A stretch of DNA of 64,000 nt, taken from NCBI GenBank assembly GCA_965199705.1, contig OZ241359.1, positions 2,356,001 to 2,420,000 of the forward strand. The letters are read 5' to 3'. This document shows positions 26,918 to 36,270 of the stretch, one piece after another. The position numbers and the translations under genes are program-made. This stretch comes from Azophilus sp965199705. GTDB taxonomy: Bacteria; Pseudomonadota; Gammaproteobacteria; Pseudomonadales; Azotimanducaceae. Positions within the stretch are counted from its first letter, which is position 1; the number at the start of each line of letters is the position of its first letter. The notes beneath the pieces are model-generated. The model worked only from the letters and a program-made list of their open reading frames with translations, made no database searches and was not told the DNA's origin.

Positions 26918-28012
26918 ATGACGCGCAATACCGTTCTGCACGCTGTCTGTCTTGAACATGGCGCCAGGATGGCAACGTTCGCCGGTTGGCGCCTGCCACT
27001 GCACTTCGGCTCCCAGATTCAGGAACACCAGGCGGTGCGTCAGCACGCTGGCCTGTTCGACGTCTCTCACATGAGCATCCACGATCTCGAAGGTGAGGCC
27101 GCACTGCCCCTGTTGCGTCGGCTGCTGGCCGGCGACGCTGCGCGCCTGAAAGCGCCCGGCAGCGCCTTTTACAGCCTTCTGCTGAACGCCGATGCCGGCA
27201 TCCTCGACGACCTGCTCGTTTATCGCCGGAGCAACGGCTATCGACTGATCACCAATGCCGGCACGCGGGACGTCGTGCACGCCCATCTGACCGAGTCGGC
27301 GCACGCCGGCGTGCGCCTTCTGGAACGCCGTCTGTCGATACTGGCATTGCAGGGGCCGAGCGCCTTGCAGTTGCTGGAAGCGTTTCTGCCAGGCGTGGGC
27401 GCGTTGCCGCCGTTCGGATTCATGGAGCAGGACGAGTGCATGGTGGCCCGCACTGGATATACCGGCGAGGACGGGGTGGAAATGGTGCTGCCAGAGGCGG
27501 ACGCGCCCGGCTGGTGGCGACGGCTGGTCTCTGCCGGCGCGCAACCGGCTGGCCTGGGCGCACGCGACACACTGCGGCTGGAGGCGGGCCTGCGTCTTCA
27601 CGGCGCCGACATGGACGCTTCGATCAACCCGCTGGAAGCTGGCCTGATGTGGTGTGTACACGACGCCGACGGTGAGCGAGACTTCATCGGCAGGCAGGCT
27701 CTCGCAGCCGCCAGGCGTGACGGCGTCAGCCACCGGACAGTGGGCGCCAGACTTCCGGGCCGGGGGGTGCTGCGCGCCGGACAGACCCTGAACACCAATG
27801 CCGGGCCGGGCGTGATCACCAGCGGCGCATTTTCGCCCACCCTCGGTTACAGTATCGCCCTTGCACGGGTTCCACAGGCAGCAGCCGGCGAGGCCGAAGC
27901 GTTGATTCGCGGGAAATTGCTGCCCACCCTGCTGGTGCAGCCGCCCTTCGTGCGCCGGGGACAGCCCGCCTTCAAACCATTGCACGGGAGACAACATGAG
28001 CGAGACGCCTGA
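26918..28012 (+). CDS. gcvT: glycine cleavage system aminomethyltransferase (T protein)
   Basis: Releases ammonia and moves the methylene group from the H-protein lipoyl arm to tetrahydrofolate. 364 residues with MATFAGWRLPLHFGSQIQEH, GLFDVSHMSIHDLEGEAALP, and the folate-binding ARTGYTGEDGVEMVLPE. The ATG at 26918 (MTRNTVLHAVCLEHGARMA) is preferred to an in-frame start inside ubiH. First gene of the gcvT-H-PA-PB operon; the last 17 bp overlap gcvH. No glycine riboswitch is visible in the 64-bp gap before it. Confidence 0.96.
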   Translation: MTRNTVLHAVCLEHGARMATFAGWRLPLHFGSQIQEHQAVRQHAGLFDVSHMSIHDLEGEAALPLLRRLLAGDAARLKAPGSAFYSLLLNADAGILDDLLVYRRSNGYRLITNAGTRDVVHAHLTESAHAGVRLLERRLSILALQGPSALQLLEAFLPGVGALPPFGFMEQDECMVARTGYTGEDGVEMVLPEADAPGWWRRLVSAGAQPAGLGARDTLRLEAGLRLHGADMDASINPLEAGLMWCVHDADGERDFIGRQALAAARRDGVSHRTVGARLPGRGVLRAGQTLNTNAGPGVITSGAFSPTLGYSIALARVPQAAAGEAEALIRGKLLPTLLVQPPFVRRGQPAFKPLHGRQHERDA

Positions 28013-28385
28013 AGACCGGCACTACGCCAAAAGCCACGAGTGGGCTCGGCCCGACGACGGGGGTGTCGTGGTTGGCATAAGCGATCATGCCCAGGAAGCG
28101 CTGGGCGATGTCGTCTATGTGGAATTGCCGGAGCCGGGCCAGCAGGTGCAGGCCGGCGACGAAGTGGCAGTGGTGGAGTCAGTCAAGGCAGCATCCGACA
28201 TCTATGCCCCCGTATCTGGAACCATTGTCGAGATCAACCCACTGCTGGAGGATGCGCCGGAGACGGTGAACCAGTCGCCCTACGCCGATGGCTGGTTCTT
28301 CCGAATCGAGCCGAGCGACACGGGTGAACTTGATGCGTTGCTCAGCGCCGACGCCTACGCCGCCCTCTGCGCCGAGGAGGATTGA
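27996..28385 (+). CDS. gcvH: glycine cleavage system H protein
   Basis: Lipoyl carrier that shuttles the aminomethyl arm among P, T and L proteins. 129 residues with the lipoylation segment EVAVVESVKAASDIYAPVSG (Lys about residue 64) and HYAKSHEWARPDDGGVVVGI near the N-terminus. Overlaps gcvT at its start and lies 7 bp before gcvPA. Confidence 0.97.
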   Translation: MSETPEDRHYAKSHEWARPDDGGVVVGISDHAQEALGDVVYVELPEPGQQVQAGDEVAVVESVKAASDIYAPVSGTIVEINPLLEDAPETVNQSPYADGWFFRIEPSDTGELDALLSADAYAALCAEED

Positions 28386-28392
28386 CCGCCCC

Positions 28393-29745
28393 ATGGCATT
28401 CACGCCGCACACGCCCGAGGAAGTGCAGTCCATGTTGGCGGCCACCGGCGTTTCCAGCCTGGACGCACTGTTCGACGAAATTCCTGCCGACCTGCGCCAG
28501 GAGGCGACGACAGACCCCCTTGCGGCGCTGAACGAAATGGAGATGCTGCGCTGGATGGCCGACAAGGCCGAAACCAGCGGCGGCGATCTGGTCTGCTTCG
28601 CAGGCGCCGGTTGCTACGATCACCACATTCCGGCAGCTGTCTGGGACCTCGCAGCCCGCGGTGAGTTCATGACCGCCTATACGCCCTATCAGGCGGAAGC
28701 GAGCCAGGGCACATTGCAGCTCTTGTTCGAGTACCAGACGATGATGAGCGAGCTGACCGGCCTGGACGTCTCCAACGCCAGCGTCTATGACGGCGCCTCC
28801 GGTCTCGCCGAAGCCATCGCCATGGCCGTGCGCGCTCAGGCGCGGCGCCTTGGCGTGCGCCGGATTCTCGTGGCCGGAACGCTGCATCCGCGCTATCGGG
28901 CGGTGGCTGAGACGATTCTGAAACATCAGGGCGTGACGCTGGACGTCCTGCCAATGGGTGATGGCCTGTGCGATCCCGAACAGCTGCCCGAAGGCGAGCC
29001 GATAGCGGCGCTGGTGCTGCAAAACCCCAACTTCTTCGGCAACCTGGAAGATGTGGACGCGCTCACCGATCGGGCGCACGCCGCTGGCGCCCTGGTCATC
29101 GCCGTGGTCAATCCCCTGACTCTGGCGGTGCTGAAGCCACCCGGTGCCTGGGGCCAGACAGGCGCCGACATCGCCTGTGGCGACGGCCAGCCGTTGGGGG
29201 CGCCGATGTCTTCCGGCGGGCCTTCATTCGGCTTTATCTGCACGCGCATGAAACTGGTGCGGCAGTTGCCCGGACGGCTGATCGGAAAGACTGAAGATCG
29301 GCAGGGGCGAGAGGGCTATACGCTGACCCTGCAAGCACGCGAGCAGCACATCCGGCGCGGCAAGGCAACCTCCAACATCTGCACCAATCAGGGTTTGATG
29401 GTAACCGCCGCCGCGATTCACACCGCCCTGCTCGGCGCGCAGGGGCTAGCCGACGCAGCGCTTGCCAGCCACGCCAGGACCCGGGATCTGGTCAACCGTC
29501 TCAGCGCCCTGCCCGGCGTGCAGCCGCTGTTCCCGGCGCCCTGGTTTCACGAGTGTGCGCTCGCCTTGCCGAAGCCGGCTGGCGGCGTCATCGAAGCGGC
29601 GCTGGCGCACGGCTATCTGCCCGGCGTGGATCTGGGACGCTTCTTTCCCGGCATGGATCACGGCCTTCTGGTATGCGCCACGGAGAAGCGCAGCGCTGCT
29701 GAAATAGACCGCTGCACCGACATAGTGCGCGAGGCGCTGGCGTGA
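28393..29745 (+). CDS. gcvPA: glycine dehydrogenase (decarboxylating) subunit 1
   Basis: N-terminal half of the split P protein, 450 residues. The PLP-type I fold carries MAFTPHTPEEVQSMLAATGV, AGAGCYDHHIPAAVWDLAAR, YTPYQAEASQGTLQLLFEYQ and TLTLQAREQHIRRGKATSNI. The ATG at 28393 was chosen over a frame starting inside gcvH. It overlaps gcvPB by 4 bp (GTGA). Split gcvPA/gcvPB is common in Pseudomonas-like and other bacteria; E. coli has a fused gcvP. Confidence 0.96.
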   Translation: MAFTPHTPEEVQSMLAATGVSSLDALFDEIPADLRQEATTDPLAALNEMEMLRWMADKAETSGGDLVCFAGAGCYDHHIPAAVWDLAARGEFMTAYTPYQAEASQGTLQLLFEYQTMMSELTGLDVSNASVYDGASGLAEAIAMAVRAQARRLGVRRILVAGTLHPRYRAVAETILKHQGVTLDVLPMGDGLCDPEQLPEGEPIAALVLQNPNFFGNLEDVDALTDRAHAAGALVIAVVNPLTLAVLKPPGAWGQTGADIACGDGQPLGAPMSSGGPSFGFICTRMKLVRQLPGRLIGKTEDRQGREGYTLTLQAREQHIRRGKATSNICTNQGLMVTAAAIHTALLGAQGLADAALASHARTRDLVNRLSALPGVQPLFPAPWFHECALALPKPAGGVIEAALAHGYLPGVDLGRFFPGMDHGLLVCATEKRSAAEIDRCTDIVREALA

Positions 29746-31241
29746 ACAGCCGCGCAACCATCTTTGACATTGGCCAACCTGGCAGGCGGGCACAGGCGCA
29801 ATCCACGGCCATCGAAGCCGCCTCGGTCGCCGATCTGCCGGCCAGTGCCCTGCGCCAGCAACCCCCGGCGCTGCCGGAAGTGTCCGAGCTGCAAGCCGTG
29901 CGCCACTACAGCCGGTTGTCGGCGGCGAACTTCTCGATAGACACCCACTTCTACCCGCTTGGCTCCTGCACGATGAAATACAACCCGAGGGGCGCGCACA
30001 AGGCGGCGAGCCTGCCGGGGTTCTCGGGGCGGCATCCGCTGACGCCGGATCAGGCCAGTGGTGGTTTCCTCGAATGTCTGTACCGATTGCAATCCCTGTT
30101 GCAGGAACTCACTGGCATGGCCGGCGTATCGCTCGCGCCCATGGCCGGGGCTCAGGGCGAGTTTGCCGGCATCGGCATGATCCGCGCATGGCACGAAGCG
30201 CGCGGAGATACAAAACGCACCGAAATACTCACGCCGGACGCGGCGCACGGCACCAACCCGGCCACCGCCGCGCAGTGCGGCTGCCAGGTTCGAGAAACGC
30301 CGGTTGACGCCAACGGCGACATGGACATCACAGCCCTGAAGGCCGCGGTTGGCCCGCACACCGCCGGCATGATGATGACCAATCCTTCCACCTGCGGCCT
30401 GTTCGAGCGGCGTGTCCGGGAAATCTCGGACATCGTGCATGCCGCCGGCGGCTTGATGTACTACGACGGCGCCAATCTGAACGCCGTTCTCGGCAAGGTG
30501 AAGCCGGCTGACATGGGCTTTGACGTGCTGCACCTCAATCTGCACAAGACCTTCTCCACACCGCACGGCGGTGGTGGCCCGGGCGCCGGACCGGTGGCGG
30601 TCGTGCAGCGACTGGCGCCGCATCTGCCGCTGCCGCTAGCGGCCCGAAGCGGCGCCGACGGCTATCGCTGGCTTGATGAACAGGACCTGCCGGAAAGCAT
30701 CGGTCGGCTATCAACCTTCTCCGGCAATGCCGGCATCCTGTTGCGGGCGCTGGCCTACATCCTGATGCTGGGCGCCGAGGGCATGAACCGGGTCAGCGAC
30801 ATGGCAGTGCTGAACGCTGCCTACCTGCAAGCGCGGCTCAGCCAGGCCGGCTTTGAACTCGCCTATCCGAATCGTCGCAGCACCCACGAATTCATCCTCA
30901 CCCTGGAGCGGTTTGCCAGCAGCTACGGCGTGACCGCCATGGACTTCGCCAAGCGCCTGCTGGACCATGGCGTGCACGCGCCAACCACCTACTTTCCCCT
31001 GATGGTGCCTGAGTGCTTCCTGATCGAACCCACCGAAACCGAAAGCCGGACGGAACTCGATCACTTCGTGGATGCCATGACAGCCATTGCCGACGAGGCC
31101 AGAACCGATCCCGAACTGGTGAAATCCGCCCCCCATACGCTGCCCGCCGCCCGTCTCGACGATGTGCTGGCGGCGCGTGTTCTGAAGCTGCGATGGCAGA
31201 CGCCGGAGGCCAACCCGACCAAGGGACAAAGTGCGGGCTAA
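29742..31241 (+). CDS. gcvPB: glycine dehydrogenase (decarboxylating) subunit 2
   Basis: Second half of the split P protein, 499 residues, starting with GTG overlapping the gcvPA stop. It carries the PLP-binding Lys in VLHLNLHKTFSTPHGGGGPG (about residue 264-283). Other family segments are NFSIDTHFYPLGSCTMKYNP and DAAHGTNPATAAQCG. Together the two subunits decarboxylate glycine and load the H protein. The stop overlaps the convergent ntrC stop by 4 bp, so there is no separate terminator space. Confidence 0.97.
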   Translation: MNSRATIFDIGQPGRRAQAQSTAIEAASVADLPASALRQQPPALPEVSELQAVRHYSRLSAANFSIDTHFYPLGSCTMKYNPRGAHKAASLPGFSGRHPLTPDQASGGFLECLYRLQSLLQELTGMAGVSLAPMAGAQGEFAGIGMIRAWHEARGDTKRTEILTPDAAHGTNPATAAQCGCQVRETPVDANGDMDITALKAAVGPHTAGMMMTNPSTCGLFERRVREISDIVHAAGGLMYYDGANLNAVLGKVKPADMGFDVLHLNLHKTFSTPHGGGGPGAGPVAVVQRLAPHLPLPLAARSGADGYRWLDEQDLPESIGRLSTFSGNAGILLRALAYILMLGAEGMNRVSDMAVLNAAYLQARLSQAGFELAYPNRRSTHEFILTLERFASSYGVTAMDFAKRLLDHGVHAPTTYFPLMVPECFLIEPTETESRTELDHFVDAMTAIADEARTDPELVKSAPHTLPAARLDDVLAARVLKLRWQTPEANPTKGQSAG

Positions 31242-32632
31242 CCCAGTTCAGCCATCTTCCGGGTGAGGGTATTGCGGCCCCAACCGAGCAGTGCCGCCGC
31301 CTGAGCTCGCCTGCCGCCGGTCTGCGCCAGGGCAGCGCGTATCAGGGTGCGTTCGAAATCTGGCAAGGCGGCCTCCAGCAAGGGGCTACCGTCGTCAGCC
31401 TGCAATGCCTGGCGAGCCCAGGCAGCCAGCGCCTCTTGCCACTCCGGCCCCGGCGCGCCGGTGGTCTCGGATGTGCGCAACTCCGGCGGCAGGTCCGCGC
31501 AGCCAACCACAGGCCCGGACACCATCACCGCCAGCCAGCGGCAGGTGTTGTCCAGTTGCCGGACATTGCCGGGCCAGGGCAGTTGCGCAAGATATTCAAG
31601 CGTGGCCGGCTGAAACGCCTTCGGCGCCTCGCCAAGTTCGCGCGTTGCCCGGTCCAGAAAGGCTTCGGCAAGCAATGGTATGTCTTCGCGCCGGTCAGCC
31701 AGCGACGGCACATGCACGCGGATCACGTTCAACCGGTGAAACAGGTCCTCGCGGAAGTCCCCCGCCTGCACCCGATGTTCCAGATGCTGATGGGTGGCCG
31801 CGATGATGCGCACGTCCACCTGCACGGGATGGTGACCGCCCACGCGATAGAATTCTCCCTCGGCCAGCACGCGCAACAGACGAATCTGGGTATCGCCAGG
31901 CATGTCGCCGATCTCGTCCAGGAACAGGGTGCCGCCATTGGCCTGTTCGAAGCGGCCCGCCCGCCGTCCGGCAGCGCCGGTGAAGGCGCCCTTCTCGTGT
32001 CCAAACAGCTCGGATTCGATCAATTCTCGGGGAATGGCCGCCACATTCAGGGCCACGAACGGCTGGCCGGACCTCGGGCCATGGCGATGCAGGGCGCGGG
32101 CCACCAGTTCCTTGCCAGAGCCTGAAGGCCCGTTGATCAGCACCGTCACATGCGATTGCGAAAGCCGGCCAATGGCTCGGAATACGCCCTGCATGGCCGC
32201 AGACCGACCGATGATCTCCTGAGCGCCAGGTTCCCGCCGCACGGCCTCAGCCGGCTGATTGCCCACGGCCGCCCGGCGCACGACCGCAACCGCCTCGTCG
32301 AGGTCAAAGGGTTTGGCAAGATACTCAAAGGCGCCCCGATGGTAGGCGCTCACCGTCGTATCCAGATCGGAATAGGCGGTCATCAGCACCACCGGCAGGT
32401 GCGGATGACGGCGCTGCAACTGGTCAAGAAACTCCAGGCCGCTGACGCCCGGCATCCGAATGTCGGCAAGAACGGCAATCGGCGGCGACTGATCGAGTGC
32501 GGCCAGCGCTTCCTCGGCGCTGGCGAAGCTGCGGCTGTGAATCCCCGCACGATGCATGGCCTTTTCCAGCACCCAGCGCATGGATCTGTCGTCATCTACG
32601 ATCCAGACGCAGCCTTGGTGATGATCGCTCAA
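31238..32632 (-). CDS. ntrC: nitrogen regulation response regulator NtrC (NR-I)
   Basis: Sigma-54-dependent activator phosphorylated by NtrB. Receiver domain with CVWIVDDDRSMRWVLEKAM and the phosphoacceptor in VLADIRMPGVSGLEF; AAA+ domain with Walker A INGPSGSGKELVARALHRHG, sigma-54 contact loop GAFTGA, Walker B GGTLFLDEIGDMPGD; a C-terminal Fis-type helix-turn-helix (LIRAALAQTGGRRAQAAALL). The probable start is a TTG at 32632, about 24 bp from an IS1380 end at 32656; the frame runs into the IS. The native start and promoter may be lost. Its usual upstream partner ntrB lies about 10 kb away on the same strand. Confidence 0.93.
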   Translation of the reverse strand: MSDHHQGCVWIVDDDRSMRWVLEKAMHRAGIHSRSFASAEEALAALDQSPPIAVLADIRMPGVSGLEFLDQLQRRHPHLPVVLMTAYSDLDTTVSAYHRGAFEYLAKPFDLDEAVAVVRRAAVGNQPAEAVRREPGAQEIIGRSAAMQGVFRAIGRLSQSHVTVLINGPSGSGKELVARALHRHGPRSGQPFVALNVAAIPRELIESELFGHEKGAFTGAAGRRAGRFEQANGGTLFLDEIGDMPGDTQIRLLRVLAEGEFYRVGGHHPVQVDVRIIAATHQHLEHRVQAGDFREDLFHRLNVIRVHVPSLADRREDIPLLAEAFLDRATRELGEAPKAFQPATLEYLAQLPWPGNVRQLDNTCRWLAVMVSGPVVGCADLPPELRTSETTGAPGPEWQEALAAWARQALQADDGSPLLEAALPDFERTLIRAALAQTGGRRAQAAALLGWGRNTLTRKMAELG

Positions 32633-32655
32633 TTGACTGGATGCGGAAGGACCGG

Positions 32656-33073
32656 CCCGGATATTGCATGAGTAGGAGGGCGCGGCATCCTGAATCATGT
32701 TATTATTCAGTTACCTACACCGAACCACGAGGACGCCGCGCCCATGACGAATTGTAACCCTGAAGTGATTCGATTTGCACGCCGCTGCAAAGGCCGCAAA
32801 GTCGAGGTCAGTTTCAGTGGTGGCGCGATCACTTCCGATGGCGGCGCAATGCTGTTGGCGGCGGCGGATCAGAGGCTGGGGCTGACCGAGGGAGCTGCGA
32901 AGCTTGTGTCAGACCGGCGACGCAAGGCCAGTTGTCGGCATACGGTGGAAGTGATGTTGCGCCAGCGGGTCTATGGTCTGGCGTTGGGCTATGAGGATCT
33001 GTGCGTGGGCCAGCAACTCGAAGACCATCCCGTTGGCAAGGGTAAGGGTATAGGGTCCCGTCTTGTCGGCTGA
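32656..33073 (+). mobile_element. 5' fragment of an IS1380-family insertion sequence
   Basis: The element begins at CCCGGATATTGCATGA, which matches the terminal repeats of the MITE-like copies near 49.4 and 63.0 kb. A short leader then precedes the transposase fragment. No right end is found; the family is normally about 1.6 kb. It marks the left edge of the insertion between ntrB and ntrC. Confidence 0.75.
32744..33073 (+). pseudogene. truncated IS1380-family transposase
   Basis: 109 codons remain of a transposase that is normally about 450 residues. The start MTNCNPEVIRFARRCKGRKV and the phrase GGAITSDGGAMLLAAADQRL, with RHTVEVMLRQRVYGLALGYE, match the IS1380 N-terminus. After GYEDL the frame diverges and ends at a stop, so the DDE core is missing and the product cannot be active. 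Confidence 0.85.
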
Positions 33074-33080
33074 TGTGAGA

Positions 33081-33302
33081 TTAATCAGGAAGCTGCAGTC
33101 GCTGCGCGTTTGACAGAGTGGCCATCTTCCGATCCAACGTGAGGACCTTCAGGCCAGCACGTTCATTGGAAGCGAAGATTTCGAAGTCCTGTTCCTCGAC
33201 CAGCACAGTCAGCCTCGCAACGCACCGCTCGTATTCGCCCGGCGGCTCCCCGGCAAGAAGTCTCACCAGGACGGAGGTGTCAATCCCGAAGACCCGGGTC
33301 AC
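33081..33302 (-). pseudogene. internally deleted VapC-like PIN toxin
   Basis: From a GTG at 33302 the frame reads VTRVFGIDTSVLVRLLAGEP, the PIN-domain beginning with the first catalytic Asp, and ends ERAGLKVLTLDRKMATLSNA, the PIN C-terminus with the last Asp. The middle of the domain (about 50-60 residues, with its acidic residues) is absent between FASN and ERAGL. The toxin is only 73 residues instead of about 130, so probably not functional. It overlaps the antitoxin gene by 23 bp. Confidence 0.75.
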
Positions 33303-33555
33303 GCCCCTGCCTCCTGAAGGCCGACAGGTCGAAAGAGCCTCTGTCCCGACTGATCTTGTCGCGCAAAGTGCCAAGGTGGGAAGGATCTATTCGTCTTGGA
33401 CGCAGGATGAAGCCAGCGTCGCCCTCCTCCAGTTCCAGACGGTCTCCGGGACCAACGCCCAGCGCGTCAAGCACACGGGCCGGAACGCTCACCTGGCGCC
33501 GGTGGGAGCGGAGATCAGCCGGAGGATGCGACTCGCGGCGGGTGGACACGCTCAA
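33280..33555 (-). CDS. AbrB/MazE-type antitoxin (VapB-like)
   Basis: About 91 residues with a swapped-hairpin DNA-binding domain: RRQVSVPARVLDALGVGPGD followed by RLELEEGDAGFILRPR, the AbrB/SpoVT fold, then a C-terminal toxin-neutralising tail. The TTG at 33555 has a GGAGG six bases upstream and is the likeliest start. The cognate VapC downstream is broken, leaving an orphan antitoxin. It lies between the IS1380 fragment and the LuxR gene, in the insertion that separates ntrB and ntrC. Confidence 0.7.
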   Translation of the reverse strand: MSVSTRRESHPPADLRSHRRQVSVPARVLDALGVGPGDRLELEEGDAGFILRPRRIDPSHLGTLRDKISRDRGSFDLSAFRRQGRDPGLRD

Positions 33556-33600
33556 CCTTGACCTCCAAGGAGTCACAAGGCGGAAGCGGATAATGCAGGC

Positions 33601-36270
33601 TCAGAGCAACCGGTTTACGGCTGCGGTGCGAATCGCTTCGCGGCGATTCTGGACACCGAGTTTCCCGTACAGGTTCTTGATGTGGAATTTGACGGTGTTG
33701 ATCGACAACGCCAACTCCGAGGCCACTTCCCGGTATGTGAGTCCTTCCACCAGCAAGCGCAGCACCTGGCGCTCCCGCCGACTGAGCAGGCCTTCATGGG
33801 CGGCGCCCGTCCGGGCACGGGCGGCAATCTCCACCGAAAGCTCCGCCAGGTAGGCCTCGCGCAGCCGGTTGGTGCGTCTTGCGGACACGGCTTCCATCAG
33901 CTTGGACACCACATCCGGCAACAGGGCGCTCCCTTCCACCAAGGGCTGCTTGATGCCCTCGAACAGGCAGGCCGACACCACCGACTCCAAGGCGGCTATG
34001 GCCTGAGGTTCCTTCCCAATCTGCCAAAGCGCTTGGGCCAAGAGGACTGAGCAGCTCAGCGAAGTCCGAATCCGCCCTTCCGCTCGGGCCTGCTGCGCTT
34101 CCGCCTGCAACAGGGAGGCGGCTCGCTCATAGGCGCGCACAATGATAAAGCCCCGGCCGGCGCCCAGGGCCAACTCTTGCCGGACCACCGGATGCCGACA
34201 GCCCTGCAGCGCTTGCATCCAGTCCGCGCACTGGGCCTCCACCGCCTCGCGCTCCAGCCCATCGAAGGCCCGCGCCGCGCGGCGGACCGACACGCACTGG
34301 GCCAGCCGCGGCAATCGCCGCTCCCGCGCCGTGGCCGCAGCGCGGCCCACCAGTTCGTCGAACGACCAATCGTCACAGCGCTCGGACTCGGCGATTGAAA
34401 GCGCGATGCCGTAGGCCACGGCATAGACCTCGAACCAGCCGTCGAATCGTTCGACGTGCTCGAGGGACGCATCGAGCAGCCTCTGCGCCTGGGCCATCTG
34501 GTTGCGCTCATAGTGGATGAGGGCCAGGAAGACGCCGCCAATGGCCACCAGGTCGGTGGCGACGCCGAAGCGCTCGCGGGCCATGTCCTGACCCTCTGCG
34601 AACAAGGCCTCGGCATCCCGCAATCGCGCCTGCTGCGCATAGGCATAGCCTTGATGGAAGTGAATGAAGACCTCGCCGAACACGGAACCGAATGCGCGGA
34701 AGTGGGCAATCGCCTGGTCGCCGCTGGGGATGCTGGCCTCGTATCGCCCGGTGCTGACGTAAAACGAGCAAAGCAGGTTGCAGCGCACCCCATGCAGGAC
34801 GTGATTGCCTACGGGAAGCGACTTGCCGAGGCCCTCTAGCTTCCGCAGCTGGCGCTCATCAATCTCGTCCCCGTAGCGGGCCAGCAGCGCGGACATGACT
34901 TCGATCTCGCCCCACAATTCGGGATCGTCAGCTGGAATCGCTTGGCGGAGCGCCTCCATGCCGGCCCGGGCCTGGTCCAGATGGCCGCGGCGGGTCGCCA
35001 CGTAGATCGCCGCCAGGCGCACACGGGGAAAGCGGCTCGCCACGACATCATCGACCAATTGAACGGCCCGCTCCACCAACGACACGTTGCCTTGGATGGC
35101 AAACTGCCACCCGCCCACTGACTCCAGAATCGCTGCAACCAGTTCGGGATTCCCGCTCCGCTGCGCGTGCTGAAGAGCCGGGAGCATGTACCCATGCTCC
35201 TCAAACCAACATGCAGCCCGCCCGTGCAGTTCGCCGGATAGGGGAGCGCGCAGACGAAGACGCTCCTGAAGGAACTCCCGGAACAGGCCGTGGAAACGGA
35301 ACCAATAGCGGGCATTGTCCACCGCGTGAATGAACAGCTCGTGCCGGTCCAGCTCCTCCAGAACCCGCCACCCTTCAGACTCGCCGTAAAGGCGGCTTCC
35401 CAGCTCCCCGTTTACGCGCTCAAGAATCGACGTGCGCAGCAGAAATTCCTGCCGGTCCTCGTCCAAGGCGCCAAACACCTGCTCAAGGAAATACTGCGCG
35501 AGGTCCGCACTGCGGCCCGACAGGCCGCGTAACGTCGCCTCCAGGTCGCTGCCATCGTCCAACCGCCGCCGGATGATCTGGATCGCCGCCGGCCAACCTT
35601 CCGTACGTTGCAGGAGCGTTCCAACCAGCGCCGCCCGACCCTGTTCTCCAATGCGTGGGCCGAAGTAGGCCAACACGTCGTCCTCGGAAAAGCGCATGTC
35701 CCTGTCCGAGACCTCGAACAACTGGTCGTGCAGCCTGAGGTCTGCGGTCACGAACTCGGCAGGCAACAGCCGGGTTCCCACAACGATCCGAAAGTTCCGG
35801 GGCAGAGCCGCCACCAAGTGGTTCAGGCATCGGACCACATGCGCACTCGCCGCTCGGTGGAGATCATCAAACACCAAGACGTGGTCGCCATCGCAGGATG
35901 ACAACGTGGCGAGCAGCATGCGGCCCGCAGAGTCCGGATGCTCCGCCTCGATCCACTGCCGCCGACCGAAGAACCCCGCTTCCGCGCAAGCCTCGAGCAG
36001 GTTTTGCGCGAACTGGTCCACCGTTGCGTCGAATTCGTCCAGGGACAGCCACGCGGCTTGAATGCCCGCCTCGCGCAGCCGGCGAATCCACTGCCCAAGC
36101 AGGATGGTCTTGCCATAGCCCGCCGGCGCATGCACCACCGTCAGCCGCGCCTTCCGCAATCTGTCGAGGCCCTCCGCTTCCGCCCGCCGGTCCACGCAAT
36201 CCGCCGGCGCTGGCGGCGGCTCAAGCTTCGACCGCGCTATGAAATCCCGAATGTCCTGTTCGCCACGCAT
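33601..36270 (-). CDS. MalT-like LuxR family regulator (LAL type)
   Basis: 889-residue STAND/LAL-type activator. N-terminal ATPase with Walker A VHAPAGYGKTILLGQWIRRL (about residues 45-64) and Walker B VLVFDDLHRA; a long middle of tetratricopeptide-like helices (about residues 350-800); and a C-terminal LuxR helix-turn-helix, LSRRERQVLRLLVEGLTYRE with ASELALSINTVKFHIKNLYG. Such regulators bind an inducer, oligomerise with ATP and activate tandem direct-repeat sites. The candidates are the CGGGTAG repeats upstream of the TonB receptor and hydantoinase genes. The inducer is unknown. Confidence 0.93.
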   Translation of the reverse strand: MRGEQDIRDFIARSKLEPPPAPADCVDRRAEAEGLDRLRKARLTVVHAPAGYGKTILLGQWIRRLREAGIQAAWLSLDEFDATVDQFAQNLLEACAEAGFFGRRQWIEAEHPDSAGRMLLATLSSCDGDHVLVFDDLHRAASAHVVRCLNHLVAALPRNFRIVVGTRLLPAEFVTADLRLHDQLFEVSDRDMRFSEDDVLAYFGPRIGEQGRAALVGTLLQRTEGWPAAIQIIRRRLDDGSDLEATLRGLSGRSADLAQYFLEQVFGALDEDRQEFLLRTSILERVNGELGSRLYGESEGWRVLEELDRHELFIHAVDNARYWFRFHGLFREFLQERLRLRAPLSGELHGRAACWFEEHGYMLPALQHAQRSGNPELVAAILESVGGWQFAIQGNVSLVERAVQLVDDVVASRFPRVRLAAIYVATRRGHLDQARAGMEALRQAIPADDPELWGEIEVMSALLARYGDEIDERQLRKLEGLGKSLPVGNHVLHGVRCNLLCSFYVSTGRYEASIPSGDQAIAHFRAFGSVFGEVFIHFHQGYAYAQQARLRDAEALFAEGQDMARERFGVATDLVAIGGVFLALIHYERNQMAQAQRLLDASLEHVERFDGWFEVYAVAYGIALSIAESERCDDWSFDELVGRAAATARERRLPRLAQCVSVRRAARAFDGLEREAVEAQCADWMQALQGCRHPVVRQELALGAGRGFIIVRAYERAASLLQAEAQQARAEGRIRTSLSCSVLLAQALWQIGKEPQAIAALESVVSACLFEGIKQPLVEGSALLPDVVSKLMEAVSARRTNRLREAYLAELSVEIAARARTGAAHEGLLSRRERQVLRLLVEGLTYREVASELALSINTVKFHIKNLYGKLGVQNRREAIRTAAVNRLL

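Noticed and set aside
26771..27997. 408-codon minus-strand frame
   Set aside because: It is antisense to gcvT, which is unambiguous.
32656..33073. Complete IS1380 element
   Set aside because: Only one terminal repeat and about a quarter of the transposase remain; no right end was found.
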